Shown here: positions 47,548-58,771 of the stretch, piece by piece
Position numbering within the stretch: position 1 is the first letter of the stretch
Layout of the letters: the number at the start of each line of letters is the position of its first letter
DNA from: Hofstenia miamia
Lineage: Eukaryota > Xenacoelomorpha > Acoela
Length of the DNA: 64,000 nucleotides
Assembly: GCA_004352715.1 (NCBI GenBank)
Contig: SCFE01000079.1
Location: 1,392,542-1,456,541 of the forward strand
Reading direction: 5' to 3'
Translations under genes and position numbers: made by a program
The notes under the pieces: model-generated
What the model saw: the letters and a program-made list of their open reading frames with translations, nothing else
What the model was told of the DNA's origin: nothing
Databases searched by the model: none

Positions 47548-47594
<47 letters not shown>
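47355..47594 (-). mobile_element. CR1-like LINE 3' end (copy b) bounded by (AAT)n on both sides
   Basis: Nearly identical to 46809-47002 (GTGTGGTGAGC versus GTGTGATGAGC). It starts at the (TAA)n tail of the preceding Dong fragment and, at the TTA/Leu run inside the ORF C-terminus, switches into a 45-base (AAT)n array (47550-47594). Another Dong fragment follows the array in place of the rest of the CR1 coding region. Confidence 0.75.
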
Positions 47595-47595
<1 letters not shown>

Positions 47596-48372
47596 GGGAG
47601 CTAGACAAGGAGACAAGGAAGATACTTGCAGCAGAGAGGGCTTTCAATTTATATGGAGATGTTGATAGGTTGTACATAGCAAGGCATAAAGGAGGGAAAG
47701 GATTGATAAGAGTGGATCAAAATGTAGAAGCAGAAGCACTAGGGCTAAAGGAATACGTAGAAGCACAACCTAGAGGGTCACTACTGGAGGAGTTAAGGAA
47801 GATAAGAACTGAGAGTGAAGGAAAGACAGCATACCAGAGTAGGAGGGAATTAGAGAGACAAGCAAGGTATAGGCAGAAGGCAATGCATTGAGACTACTGG
47901 AGGAACACAGATAAGTGTGACACAGAAGAAAGCAACAAGTGGTTAAAGAAGGCAGGACTAAAAAAAGAAACAGAAGCAATGATAATGGCAGCAAAGGAGC
48001 AAGCAATAAGGACAAATTGGGTGAAGAAGCATATAGACTAAAGAGCAAAAGTAAGTGATAAGTGTAGGCTATGTAAGAAAGAGGCGGAGACAGTAGATCA
48101 TCTGATAGCAGGATGTGAGAAGTTGGCATAGAATGAGTATAAGTTCAGGCATGACAAGGTGGGACGAATGGTACATTGGAGCTTGAACAGGCGCATGGGT
48201 TAGAAGCAGGAAACAAGAGGTATAAGTACAAGCTACAGGGAGTCATAGAAATGATAAGGTTAAGATACTGTGGGACTTGAACATACAGACAAGCAAGGTA
48301 ATAGAAGCACGGAGACCAGACATAGTAGTGGTAGACAAAGAGAAAAGATTAGGAACAGTGATAGACATAATG
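47595..48372 (+). pseudogene. R4/Dong-type LINE fragment, decayed
   Basis: Starts at RELDKETRKILAAERAFNL, corresponding to about residue 150 of the intact frame at 53247, and follows it through the zinc-finger region to VIDI near 48370. It has stops at several sites (for example after KAMH near 47890 and at the IDRR position near 48040) and a small deletion near 48190-48250. The 5' truncation point is fused to (AAT)n. Confidence 0.85.
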
Positions 48373-49463
48373 CAAAGCATTACAAGTTTAATACATTAAA
48401 TTTGATTAGTAAAGGTTATAAACAACAGCCGTCATGTTTGAATTAAAGATCTTATTTCTTAATGTAAATGGAATATCTCTTCCATAGGTTGTCTTAGTAA
48501 TTATATTTTGAAATGATTTATGCGCAATAGTACTTTCTTGCACTTGTTCAATTGTTCAAAGCCTTAGCTATCATAGATCGTGAGCCATGGACTTCGGAAT
48601 GTCTCATTAATTTTCACTTGAAATAATTTCTTGACAGAAGCATGTCATTTAATGTGCTAGAATGACATTTATAATTAAAGAAGAAAAACATGGAGTATCT
48701 CATCCTTCGTGTACATCTGTGAATAGTTCTTTATCGATAGATTCTAAGTCATTCATAGAGAGCTCCTAAAATATAAGACATGTGCATAACTACATATTGG
48801 AACAGTCTAAAAAACGCTAACCTATTGAAGATTTTGAGACTTGTGTAGTTATATAACAACAAAATTTGCAAAACAATGTCCACAACCATGCCAAAGAAGT
48901 CTTAAAGAATCCAGCAGCATCAAAGCATATCAGACATTGGAAGAATTATGTGATAGATATAAAACATGTATTAAATGTGATATACCAATGATGCAAAAAT
49001 CACTATTTCGAAATTATAATAAGGCAATTCTATATTTATTTCTATAAATTTCAATTCAAGTTCGCCTTGAACTCACAAGTTGAAGAGCACCTTCACTTGG
49101 TTTGATGAAAATTAACCAACTTGAATGGCCTAACATTCGACAGTTTGGAATTTTCAAAGTTTAAAAAAAAATTTAGACTATTCTGGGTTAATTTGCTTGA
49201 ATCTGCTATCGGAATGTAATCCAATTAGCTTAATACAAAGATTAGAGACCTTGTAAAATTAAGCTTAGCGAAATATGTCATTAGAGAAAAGTCAATAAAA
49301 GAACAGTAAGTCTGCTTTATTAAAAATGTACACATATTACTTACGACAGATTTAAATATTACAACTTGAATATTTTTTCGAAATCTATCCGAAACAATTA
49401 CTAGCACAAGTAAAATTATCAAACTAAATAAATATATTTAAGACAAGAAAATCTTAATTAGTC

Positions 49464-49501
<38 letters not shown>

Positions 49502-50344
49502 CTTTATGATAATGGTTTTGAAGAGTTTATAGATTTATTTAAAAATATAAATATAAAGAGAATAGATGCATCGTTACTAAGAACAATTTGAAGACCAAGG
49601 AAATCATTATTGTACATAAAAACATTAAGAATACAAATGAAATTAACGCCATCAATTTTTTATTAATGTAATTTTACATCAATACCATAAAAAATCCTAC
49701 ATTGAACAAAGGCTTACTGGAAACTAATCTGAATATATTTGAATACAAATGCACAAAATTGTATATATACATGTATTTTAATGTACAAATTTAGGCCTTG
49801 CAGTGATGGCATGCTTTTTGGAATTTAACTACTTTTTAGCATAAAAAAGTTTTGCCGGTGCTAGTGAGCAGCAGTGATTCATTAAATTTTTATTTGAAGT
49901 TTTCCTTAATTAATATTGAATGCAAACATTAAAATAGTTTTAATCAAAAACAAAAAATATTAGAGATGTTCGCTGGTCACTGAGGCTACCGCTGTAGTCA
50001 AACGCCGATTACAGCTGCGACTGAGCAAAAAAAACATATAGTACATGTGCAATTACAGATTTCGCACTTTGAGGCCAAAATCTTGTCATTTTTGGTAGTC
50101 TTTGCAGAATTTTGAGCTGAACTGGACATGAACCGGCATGAGTTGGATGAAGTATTAAAAAACGCGTAAGAAATTTCAAACATATACCCAAGTACGTGAA
50201 TGCAATTATACTTATACGAAATGAGTTAAAAAATACTTTTTACATACTCAAGTTTGAAACAAGCAAGCCAAAAATTAAAGAAATTTTTGTAGCAAATCCA
50301 TAAAATGGACTTAATTGACATTAATTTAAATATGGCAAGTCAGA
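48373..50344. other. Gene-poor stretch
   Basis: No supported gene. It contains a (TA)n array at 49466-49499 and short open frames without motifs. Confidence 0.45.
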
Positions 50345-50433
50345 TTTGGGCCTAAGTTTTGAACCATGTTCCTCTCAGGCTTGGAGTGCGACGTGATTGA
50401 CGTTAAGCAGTCATCTATCTAAGCTATGCACCC
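50345..50433 (-). repeat. tRNA-derived (SINE-like) sequence 1
   Basis: On the minus strand, GGGTGCATAGCTTAGATAG contains an A-box-like TAGCTTAGATAG (50415-50426), and about 50 bases later GGTTCAAAAC (50356-50365) fits the B-box consensus GGTTCRANNC. A possible anticodon-like stem TGAC/GTCA lies between. The acceptor stem does not close well, so a decayed tRNA or the head of a tRNA-derived SINE is more likely than a working tRNA. Confidence 0.45.
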
Positions 50434-50459
50434 TCAATTTTTTGAAATTAATAATTGTT

Positions 50460-50558
50460 CACGATAATGACACTATGGCCCAAATTATTTTGACCAGGCA
50501 ACGAACAGTTCAAGCAATCTTAATTTAATCTAGCCGGCTGAGCCACCGCCGGCTATTT
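50460..50558 (-). repeat. tRNA-like A-box segment 2 with GC-rich hairpin
   Basis: On the minus strand, GGTGGCTCAGCCGGCTAG contains TGGCTCAGCCGG, a good A-box match. It overlaps an 8-bp perfect inverted repeat TAGCCGGC...GCCGGCTA (50531-50555) that stands out in AT-rich DNA. A clear B box was not found (TGGTCAAAATA is a poor match). It lies about 125 bases upstream of the first tRNA-like unit in the same orientation, so both may belong to one composite SINE. Confidence 0.35.
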
Positions 50559-50559
50559 T

Positions 50560-52940
50560 GATGCATCAGCTGTTATATAATGTAATACCGATGTTGCACA
50601 CATCTACTAAGTATATAAACATTTTAATTCACGTATTTTAAAATTATTGAAATGTTCTAATTTTACTTGAAAAGTTATCTCGGTTATGAAGGGGAGTGTG
50701 TATGCAAAATTCGGTTTTTTGGAATTAATTCACAATCTATGAAGTGACGAATAAATCACAAAGTGTTCGACAAATTAATTCAATTTGCTTATGGCTCATC
50801 ATTTGACAAATTATCATAAACATGGAAGTAATATCAGAATATTTAAATGTTGGATAGATTGCAATTGGCAGACTTTTGATATAATATTTCAATTTTCATA
50901 AATAGTCAACCTATAGCCATGTTGTATAGATTTTGATAAAAAAGAAAATTGAAAAATTCAACTAATTTTTACGCGGAGGATTTTGAACTCAACTGAAGGC
51001 TCTCAATTTGTGAGATAGCATTATTGACAGAGTTAAGTGTTTTATTAGTTTCGAGGAAGGAGATTACAAAATTATTCTTCTGTCTAGAATTTTTCTTCAA
51101 TTCCTGAAAATTACAATAATTGGGATAATTACTGTTAAAAAATAGTGGGAAAACATATTATGCACAAAACAGATGATTAGGTATTTGCATGCGTTTGTAA
51201 TTTTTACTAAAGCAATTTATTATTGATAGTCAGCAGTTTTGCAGAGAAAGGATAAACAAGATTTTTGTGAGCTAGAAATTTGCAAGTATTTATAAGTAAG
51301 CAGTGGCTAAAGATGCGATTTTTATATTTTTCTGGGAGGAATGAAAAATGAGGTCATCATAAATTCATCCTGATCACCTCAAATCAAAACATAATCGTAT
51401 ATGTGATAATTAAGAACTGCAATATAAACGATTTTATCACAATAACAATAATAATTTTATAAGACATTAACATTTGAATATTAATTAAGCAACAGGTTTT
51501 TCACTATGTCAACTTACGTTTGGATTTACTCCATTACCCATACACCAATCTCTTATAGGATATGCAAGATCACAGAACGATCTTTTGAATATTCAAAAAT
51601 TACCTGATGCTGCTGGAAATAGAGTCGAAACTCAGGGAAAACCTGTTTCAACACATCTCTATTTTAATATTAGAGATAAAGTACTTCTGAAAATATATAT
51701 TAGGAAAAAACTTTAACAAAATTGAATCAATAATGACTTCTATGGTATTAAGATTGAAAAATTAAAGCCCTATTCATGTCAGCAAAGTAAGACCGTTTTA
51801 AGAAGAGCGATATAAGACATTAGCTTTGGGATATCTATTATATGTAATTTGTTCTATCTATTTTTATATTTGTAATATAACGGCCAATTGTAAAATATTG
51901 ATTATAACGCATAATCTGGTATTAATATTAGCAGTGACTGGTTGCAAATAATAAATTTTATTGCAACAAACCAAATGCAGGATTTGGACAAAAAAAATTT
52001 AAAAATTGAACATTTGTTAAAGATTTTCTATAGTGAAAGGCTTGTCTAAATTGTCTTTGATAAATCTCTGGTAAGATCATGCTAGCAGATCTAGATGATA
52101 TTTTTTTGTGGCGAAATTGATTTAACTGAATTTTTGGTATTCATTATACACGTATAGTACACCTTAATCTTCCTACTTTAGTATTTCAGATATGCTGTAT
52201 CTTTCCAATATCCATTTTTACAAATATTGATCATCCACAAAATTTTTGTATTTTCTAAAGTTTTTGAAATGCTGAATTTATAAAGAATTTCAGTTAAAAA
52301 TAAAGATTTAAAGCGGCATCTACTTCAGCTAAGGAAAATTTCCGTTCGCATATTTATTAAAATATATTGCATTTTGTGTAGGGTTGCCATCAGTTTGCGA
52401 ATGTGCACACTAAGTTTTTATAAGATCTGTTTGCATTATCAGTGCTAATATTGTTGCATTTTTTTTTGTTTTTAATGTTGAGCTCTTAGGATTAATAGAA
52501 AAACGCTTATTAATAAAAAATATAGAAAATTGAATATCATACCACTATATTTTGAAATATTTGAAAGAATGCTTTCATCTAACTGATATTAGGATCAAAT
52601 CAACATGGAACAATGATCTTTGTATCATCTGCATATGAAAACAGTTTATTAGATTCATTTATAGTTTGAAGCGACTTGGATCCAACACAAGCACCATGAG
52701 TACTGCCTTTAATATTGATACTCAACTAGAAATCATCCAATAAGTTGTTGTGAATTGATTGATTGAAGCCCTTGGTAAAAGTCAAAATCGAAGAGTGACG
52801 TAAGCAATACTCGTATCATACAAATTTAATGTTATGCATAAATACTAGTAATGTAGGGCAGTCACAGAATTGTATTTTGAACGGCAACCCTATTGTAAAG
52901 GACAATGCCATTTATCGGTTCTAGGGTTAATAAACATTTT
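50560..52940. other. Gene-poor stretch
   Basis: No gene or structured repeat with support was seen. Confidence 0.45.
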
Positions 52941-53179
52941 AATAATAATAATAATAATAATAATCACAGCAAATTTATTGCGCATTATATATATACAAGA
53001 TCTACAAACTAACACATGACAAAAGTAAATAAACATGAACAAATAACTACAAATTAATATGTACAATATATAATAATATAATCAATGTTTGAGTGGATGT
53101 TTGTTAGGTGCTCAATGTTGGATGTATGTTTCAAATGCATGAAGTGTATTACCGTCCCCTAATGTGTACTGTTTTATTA

Positions 53180-53180
<1 letters not shown>
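52941..53180 (-). mobile_element. CR1-like LINE 3' end (copy c) between (AAT)n arrays
   Basis: The minus strand encodes QYTLGDGNTLHAFETYIQH and a stop at 53112-53114, homologous to the NTIGDTNMLNTFTGFLH end of copies a and b although the DNA is diverged. The 3' UTR ends GCAATAAATTTGCTGTG and (ATT)n (52941-52964). On the coding side it stops exactly at an (AAT)n run (53181-53230) where copies a and b have their TTA/Leu codons, and a Dong-type LINE follows. Confidence 0.7.
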
Positions 53181-53230
<50 letters not shown>

Positions 53231-53247
53231 GAAGAAGAAGAAGAAGA
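53181..53247. repeat. (AAT)n-(AAG)n compound microsatellite
   Basis: About 16 AAT units followed by 6 AAG units form the 5' junction of the Dong-type LINE. The AAG units may be target-derived or made during truncated reverse transcription. Confidence 0.85.
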
Positions 53248-54755
53248 TGGAGAAGAATGGTAGAGCAGTGAGTCACCTGTGGTACATGGACGACCTGAAG
53301 ATGTATGCTAGTTCAAGGAAGATGTTGCAGAAGCAAGTGGAGACATTGGAGAAGGCAAGCAGAGATTCAGGGTTGGAGTTTGGATTAGGAAAGTGTGCAG
53401 CAGTGACAATGACCAGAGGCAAGTGTGTGGATGGGGAGGGCTTGAGGACAAGCAGTGGGGATAAGATTGAGGAAGTCAAGGAGGGGTACAAGTACTTAGG
53501 TGTGATAGAGAAGGACAGAACAGATCACATGGAAATGAAGATGAGGCTAAGGAAAGAGTACAAGAGGAGAGTAAGGAAGGTACTACAGAAGTCAGCATTG
53601 AATGGGCAGAACAGCATAAAGGCAATTAATACGTGGGCAATACCAGTGTTGAGATATTCGGCAGGAATAGTTAGGTGGAATAAGAATGAACTGAGGGAAT
53701 TAGACAGGGAGACAAGGAAGATACTAGCAGCAGAGAGAGCATTCAACCTCAATGGAGATGTAGATAGGCTGTACATGGCAAGGCATAAGGGAGGGAAAGG
53801 GCTGCTAAGTGTGGAGGAGACTGTAGAAGCAGAAGCACTAGGGCTAAAGGAATATGTAGAAGAGCAACCTGAGGGGTCCCTACTAGAGGTCACTAAGGAG
53901 TTGAAGAAGATAAGAACTGAGAGTGAAGGAAAGAAGATATACCAGAGTAGGATGGAATCAGAGAGACAAACAAGGTATAGGCAGAAGGCAATGCATGGAG
54001 AATACTGGAGGAACACAGAAAAGTGTGATAGAGAAGAGAGCAACAAGTGGTTAAAGAAGGCAGGACTGAAGAGAGAAACAGAAGCACTAATAATGGCAGC
54101 ACAGGAGCAAGCAATAAGAACAAACTGGGTGAAGAAGCATATAGACAGAAGAGTAGAAGTAAGTGATAAGTGTAGGCTATGTAAGAAAGAGGCGGAGACA
54201 GTAGATCATCTGATAGCAGGGTGTGAGAAGTTGGCACAGAATGAGTATAAGTTCAGGCACGACAAGGTGGGAAGAATGGTACACTGGAGTTTGAGCAGGC
54301 AGCATGGGTTAGAAGCAGGAGACAAGTGGTATGAGCACAAGCCACAGGGCGTCATAGAAAATGAGAAGGTTAAGATACTGTGGGATTTCAACATACAGAC
54401 GAGCAAAGTGATAGAAGCACGGAGGCCAGACATAGTAGTGGTAGACAAAGAGAAAAGATTAGGAACAGTGATAGACATAGCAGTACCAAAGGACAGAAAT
54501 GTAGAAAGCAAGGAGAAAGAGAAGATAGACAAGTACAGAGAGTTAGCAGAGGAAATAGAAAGGCTGTGGAAGTTAAAGAAAGTTGAAGTAGTCCCGGTAG
54601 TAGTAGGCGCACTAGGAGCAGTGAGTAAGAAGCATAAGAGATACTTGGAGGAGTTGGGAGTACCAAAGTGGGGAGGAGCAGTAGCACAGAAGGCAGCATT
54701 GTTAGGAACAGCTAGAGTCCTGAGGAAAGCTCTCAGACTCCCTGGGAACTGGTGA
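53247..54755 (+). CDS. R4/Dong-type non-LTR retrotransposon protein, C-terminal 502 residues
   Basis: This is the intact C-terminal half of a restriction-like-endonuclease LINE. Residues 13-16 are the reverse transcriptase catalytic YMDD, followed by GLEFGLGKCA and YKYLGVIE. The thumb region AINTWAIPVLRYSAGIV and ELDRETRKIL is characteristic of the R4/Dong clade, as is HKGGKGLLSVEE. Residues 309-326 form a C-x2-C-x8-H-x4-C zinc knuckle. A PD-x14-D nuclease core follows (RRPDIVVV, PD at 394-395, Asp at about 410) with Lys near KEKIDKY. The product copies RNA at a nicked target site. There are no stops, and the region is visibly less AT-rich than its flanks. The 5' half, including the earlier RT motifs, is truncated at an (AAT)n-(AAG)n array, so the ATG is likely not the native start. 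Known Dong elements insert in TAA repeats, which fits the flanks. Confidence 0.92.
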   Translation: MEKNGRAVSHLWYMDDLKMYASSRKMLQKQVETLEKASRDSGLEFGLGKCAAVTMTRGKCVDGEGLRTSSGDKIEEVKEGYKYLGVIEKDRTDHMEMKMRLRKEYKRRVRKVLQKSALNGQNSIKAINTWAIPVLRYSAGIVRWNKNELRELDRETRKILAAERAFNLNGDVDRLYMARHKGGKGLLSVEETVEAEALGLKEYVEEQPEGSLLEVTKELKKIRTESEGKKIYQSRMESERQTRYRQKAMHGEYWRNTEKCDREESNKWLKKAGLKRETEALIMAAQEQAIRTNWVKKHIDRRVEVSDKCRLCKKEAETVDHLIAGCEKLAQNEYKFRHDKVGRMVHWSLSRQHGLEAGDKWYEHKPQGVIENEKVKILWDFNIQTSKVIEARRPDIVVVDKEKRLGTVIDIAVPKDRNVESKEKEKIDKYRELAEEIERLWKLKKVEVVPVVVGALGAVSKKHKRYLEELGVPKWGGAVAQKAALLGTARVLRKALRLPGNW

Positions 54756-54819
54756 GTTCCCCGAGCTGAGAGGGATACCAGCATGAAGCTGTGAGAAGCA
54801 AGGATAATAATAATAATAT
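54756..54819 (+). repeat. Dong-type 3' UTR and (AAT)n junction
   Basis: A ~49-base 3' UTR (GTTCCCCGAGCTGAGAGGG...) ends at 54804 and is followed by (AAT)n, shared tail-to-tail with the next LINE on the minus strand. Confidence 0.8.
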
Positions 54820-55696
54820 TTATTCTTAGAACGCCACATACAAAATTGTTTCATAGCGGTAACAAAAATAAAACAGTTAGGAGAATGCAAGCAGAAAAAG
54901 ATGAAACTTCAACCTCGCTTTAAATACAATTATGGTGGGAGACATCTTAACATTAAGAGGTAGATCATTCCATACATTAGGATCAGCAATTGATAACGCA
55001 CGTGAAGAGTTGGACGAACTAACAAGTGGAACAGTTAACCTATGTTGATCATTAGATCTAAGTTCACGACCATTATCACAAAATGCAAAAAGTTCTGAAA
55101 TGTAACTTGGTGCAAGACTGTGCAAAGCTTTCCATACAGTAAGTGAAATTTTGTAGACATTGCGATATTGAGCTGGAAGCCGATGTAGAGCCTGTAATAT
55201 GTTCTCATGTGCCAATATTCATGGTAAAGCGACCAGCAGAATTCTGTAACAACTGCAACTTATGGAGCAGAGTAGCAGGAATATCAAATTGTATGCATCA
55301 ATATATGATGTAACAAATGCACTAACAAGACTGTTAAATGTATTAACATCTAAGTAAAGGCGAATTTGCCAGAGGCGTCGAACTGCAACCATACCAGTAC
55401 GGCACAATTTCACAACTGCTTCACGTTGAGAGAGAGTCGAGTCAAAAATGAACCCAAGGTTTCTGACAGCATTGGAAGGAGCAAGAAAAATATCTCCAAC
55501 ATAGATATCAAGAGAAGGAAAAGAACCACGAACAGAATTGACGACCAATCCATCAGATTTGCCATCATTCAATACCATGTTGTTTGAAGCATACCAATTG
55601 CATATATCAGTAATACACTTCTGTAGACGGTTGACAGAGCTATCATCAGTGTTATGCATAGCAACATAAAGTTGAACATCATCAGAATAGCACAGG

Positions 55697-55720
<24 letters not shown>
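54805..55720 (-). mobile_element. CR1-like LINE, RT C-terminal half to (ATT)n tail, decayed
   Basis: On the minus strand, 55219-55690 encodes CYSDDVQLYV (catalytic YxDD), NWYASNNMVLNDGKSD and VRNLGFIFDSTLS. After a frame change near 55220, 54877-55215 encodes ALHRLPAQYRNVYKI and ADPNVWNDLPLNVK, ending HLFLLAFS and stop. The 3' UTR ends AATAAATATTATTATTATT. The 5' truncation is at a TA array (55698-55724). It is a family distinct from copies a-c by its C-terminal sequence. One frameshift inactivates it. Confidence 0.85.
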
Positions 55721-55724
<4 letters not shown>

Positions 55725-55728
<4 letters not shown>

Positions 55729-58700
55729 CAGCTTGTTAAAATCTTCGACTAACAATATTAGTAATGACAATATCCCTTAGATCATTAAAAGGAGAAGCAT
55801 AATCAATCTTATGAATCAGAACAAATCCTTAATCTTTCCCAAATTTTGGAAATACACATTTGGATAAACTAAAATTCCAAACATGCATGACGAATTCCGC
55901 GAGATAATAATATTCATTCTGTACCCTGTACCTCTCCAGTTATGTTAGCAGGTCCACATGAAGAAAATTTATGTATTTCTTAGAAAATGCGCAATTTTAT
56001 GTAAAAAAGTTATATTAATAAACTATTATCATTAATGTTAAAAATTAGATATTTATAATTATTGACGATTGATCTATTAGCAAAATATAAGTTAGCCTTC
56101 TCAATGTTGCTTACAATAAAAGATATATCTGCATAATTCTTATACTTTCTGTTTCTATAACAGGATTTTCATCAATATGGGATATGAAGCATACATTAGC
56201 TAAACAATTTTCCTGGATATTTCCTTAGCGTCATAATGTTTTTGTTTATTGTAAGTGGTTTAATTTTATATGTCATCCAATAACCTATATTTTTTGTAAA
56301 GTAATACGAAAAGTTCTTCATCTCCAATTGCTGGGGAATGCATCCCCTCAGAATCACCACCCTGGCATTAATGTATTTGGCTGAAGTTACAATGCAAGGA
56401 TCCAAGGTAACCACGACAAATAATAGACGTACCTTGGGTAAATGTTTTTATTGTGCTTTTTCACTAATAAGTTTTTTGCTCCAAAAATAATGCAAAATTC
56501 TCAAATTTTTTTTATTGTTTTTATTTTTCACTAATAAGTTTTTTGGTCCAAAAACAATGCAAACTTTTGAAATCTTGATACTTTCATATTTTTGAGAAAA
56601 AAACTACATACTAGATAAAAACTTAGTTTTCTCTAAGAGGAAAACTGCAGGTTTTAAATATATAATCAATCAATCAGTGCTTGAACTTGAAATACATTTA
56701 AAAAACCTATTACTATGCTTCTCCAAGATAATTGCTCATAATATTCAAAAGACGACCAAGGGGGGTTCAAGCCAAATTTGCTATGTATTGGGAATTCCCG
56801 AACGGGAATTGGAACGGATGTTCCGCAAATTTTGCAAACAACCATTATATTTAGTGGACGTGTTTTGCTGTTTTATTCTAACTTTACAATCTATTGTAAC
56901 ATTAATTATGCAGTCATATCTTATTAAATGATTACTGTGTATTAATGTAATTTAGTTACGACAATCGCGATACGATATTTCACAAAGATTGTTTTACGAT
57001 GTATTAAATCAATTGACACCTTAAATATCTCTACTTTCAAAATAGCAATATTTTATAGAAGAAACGTATTATATGCTTATAGGAAAAAGTGGGAATTTTT
57101 GTACATTTCTGTGGAAGCAGTAGCAATGAACAAATTCAATGTGAGAATCTGATTGGAATAAAATAAAAAATCCATCCATTCCAACTGCAAGCATAGCTAC
57201 CCCTCCTCTGCCAGTTATCAAAATGTAATTGACCATATAAAAATCAAATTAATTAACTAATTTTGATAAATATTTATTTTAAGGCATCACACAATTAAAA
57301 AAAGTTCAAAAGTTGAAACAAGCTGAATCTCTAAACTATGTCATTGGACATGCAATACTGTTTCTTCAAAATTGAAGAAAATATTGACATAACGTAACAA
57401 TCTTTAATGACCTTACAAGTTTCCAATAGTTACATTATGTTCTGATTTTCAATTATTTAAGAAATACTATTTTTGCATTTTTTAGGTTATTTTTGAATGG
57501 TTAAAAAGCTTTGTTAAGTTTATAAAAATTGCAAACCATTTAAGTGCTTTTAGTATAATAAAAATGTAATTTAACACCTTTTCATCTAACAGTAAAAGTA
57601 GATTTAGAGATACTCAAGGCGTTAAAATTTTTAAAAATTCAAAACATACCTGCAGTTACTTTAAAATGTGTTTTTTGTTTTAAATTTGTGTAAAATTTCG
57701 TTGATTAGTTGAACATAAATTAAATACTCAACATCTGAATTGCTAATATTTTCTTAGTTCAAAAAATTGATATAATGAGTTAGTTTTAGAATAGATAGTA
57801 TAAAAAGACCTAAATTTGATGGAATGCATTCAATAAGTGCGACAATCTGGTAAATTTTTATTGGACATTTATAGCTGCATTTTAGAAGTATATATCATCT
57901 GGAAAAGCTTTATTGTTTCTTTATATTGAATATAATACATTGCTTTCCTTTATTAAAATGGATAGAAATCCTGCTTCACTATGTTTATCAGCGTCTTCAA
58001 TGCGTTGCAAACTAAATTGCCATATAAATTTATTGATTAACATATTTACTTTTGCATAGCAAATATACATCACAAGCCCGTAGCCAGCATCATCACACAA
58101 GGGAGGAAGACACTCTTTTAGAAGGGGTTGATGGGAATTTCGACCTTCAGTCTGTAAAATTTTACCATTTTAATTTTATTTTGCATGCAAAATAGACATT
58201 GAGAGTAAAGTTAAAACAATTGAATTAACAAATTTTATTTTTACATGCTGATTTTGCTTTTAGCTTTGCTGTCAAAGCTCAACCGCTAATCACAAATTAC
58301 ATTCGCAAATATGCAATAATTATAGGTGTAAATTCATCCCATTCAAAAACACAAATTGATAAATCAAATATTCAAATATGGTCAATAGCTTATCGCCCTA
58401 TATTATAAACTTGCGTTGATATCAAAAGTACTAACTGGGAACTTTTTGAAAGTAAATTACGAAATGGCGTTAGACTAAGATATGTCAAACTAACTTAGAC
58501 TTACTTAAATAATGTGCAACATTGTTGACAACTTTCAACGAATCAGATTGGAATTTTCCTCAATGTTTATATATATATNNNNNNNNNNNNNNNNNNNNNN
58601 NNNNNNNNNNNNNNNNNNNNNNNNNNNNNNNNNNNNNNNNNNNNNNNNNNNNNNNNNNNNNNNNNNNNNNNNNNNNNNNNNNNNNNNNNNNNNNNNNNNN

Positions 58701-58740
58701 NNNNNNNNNNNNNNNNNNNNNNNNNNNNNNNNNNNNNNNN

Positions 58741-58771
<31 letters not shown>

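Noticed and set aside
46757-47594. CRISPR-like or satellite reading of the alternating repeats
   Set aside because: The units are LINE 3' ends and microsatellites, not regularly spaced short repeats with unique spacers.
47508-47891. 127-codon frame beginning with a poly-Asn run
   Set aside because: The start and poly-Asn come from the (AAT)n array. Only the part after 47595 is real Dong-type coding sequence.
53273-54784. Minus-strand open frames of 103-192 codons opposite the Dong-type LINE
   Set aside because: They are shadows of the intact plus-strand reverse transcriptase frame; their Leu/Ser-rich sequence reflects the antisense of a purine-rich gene.
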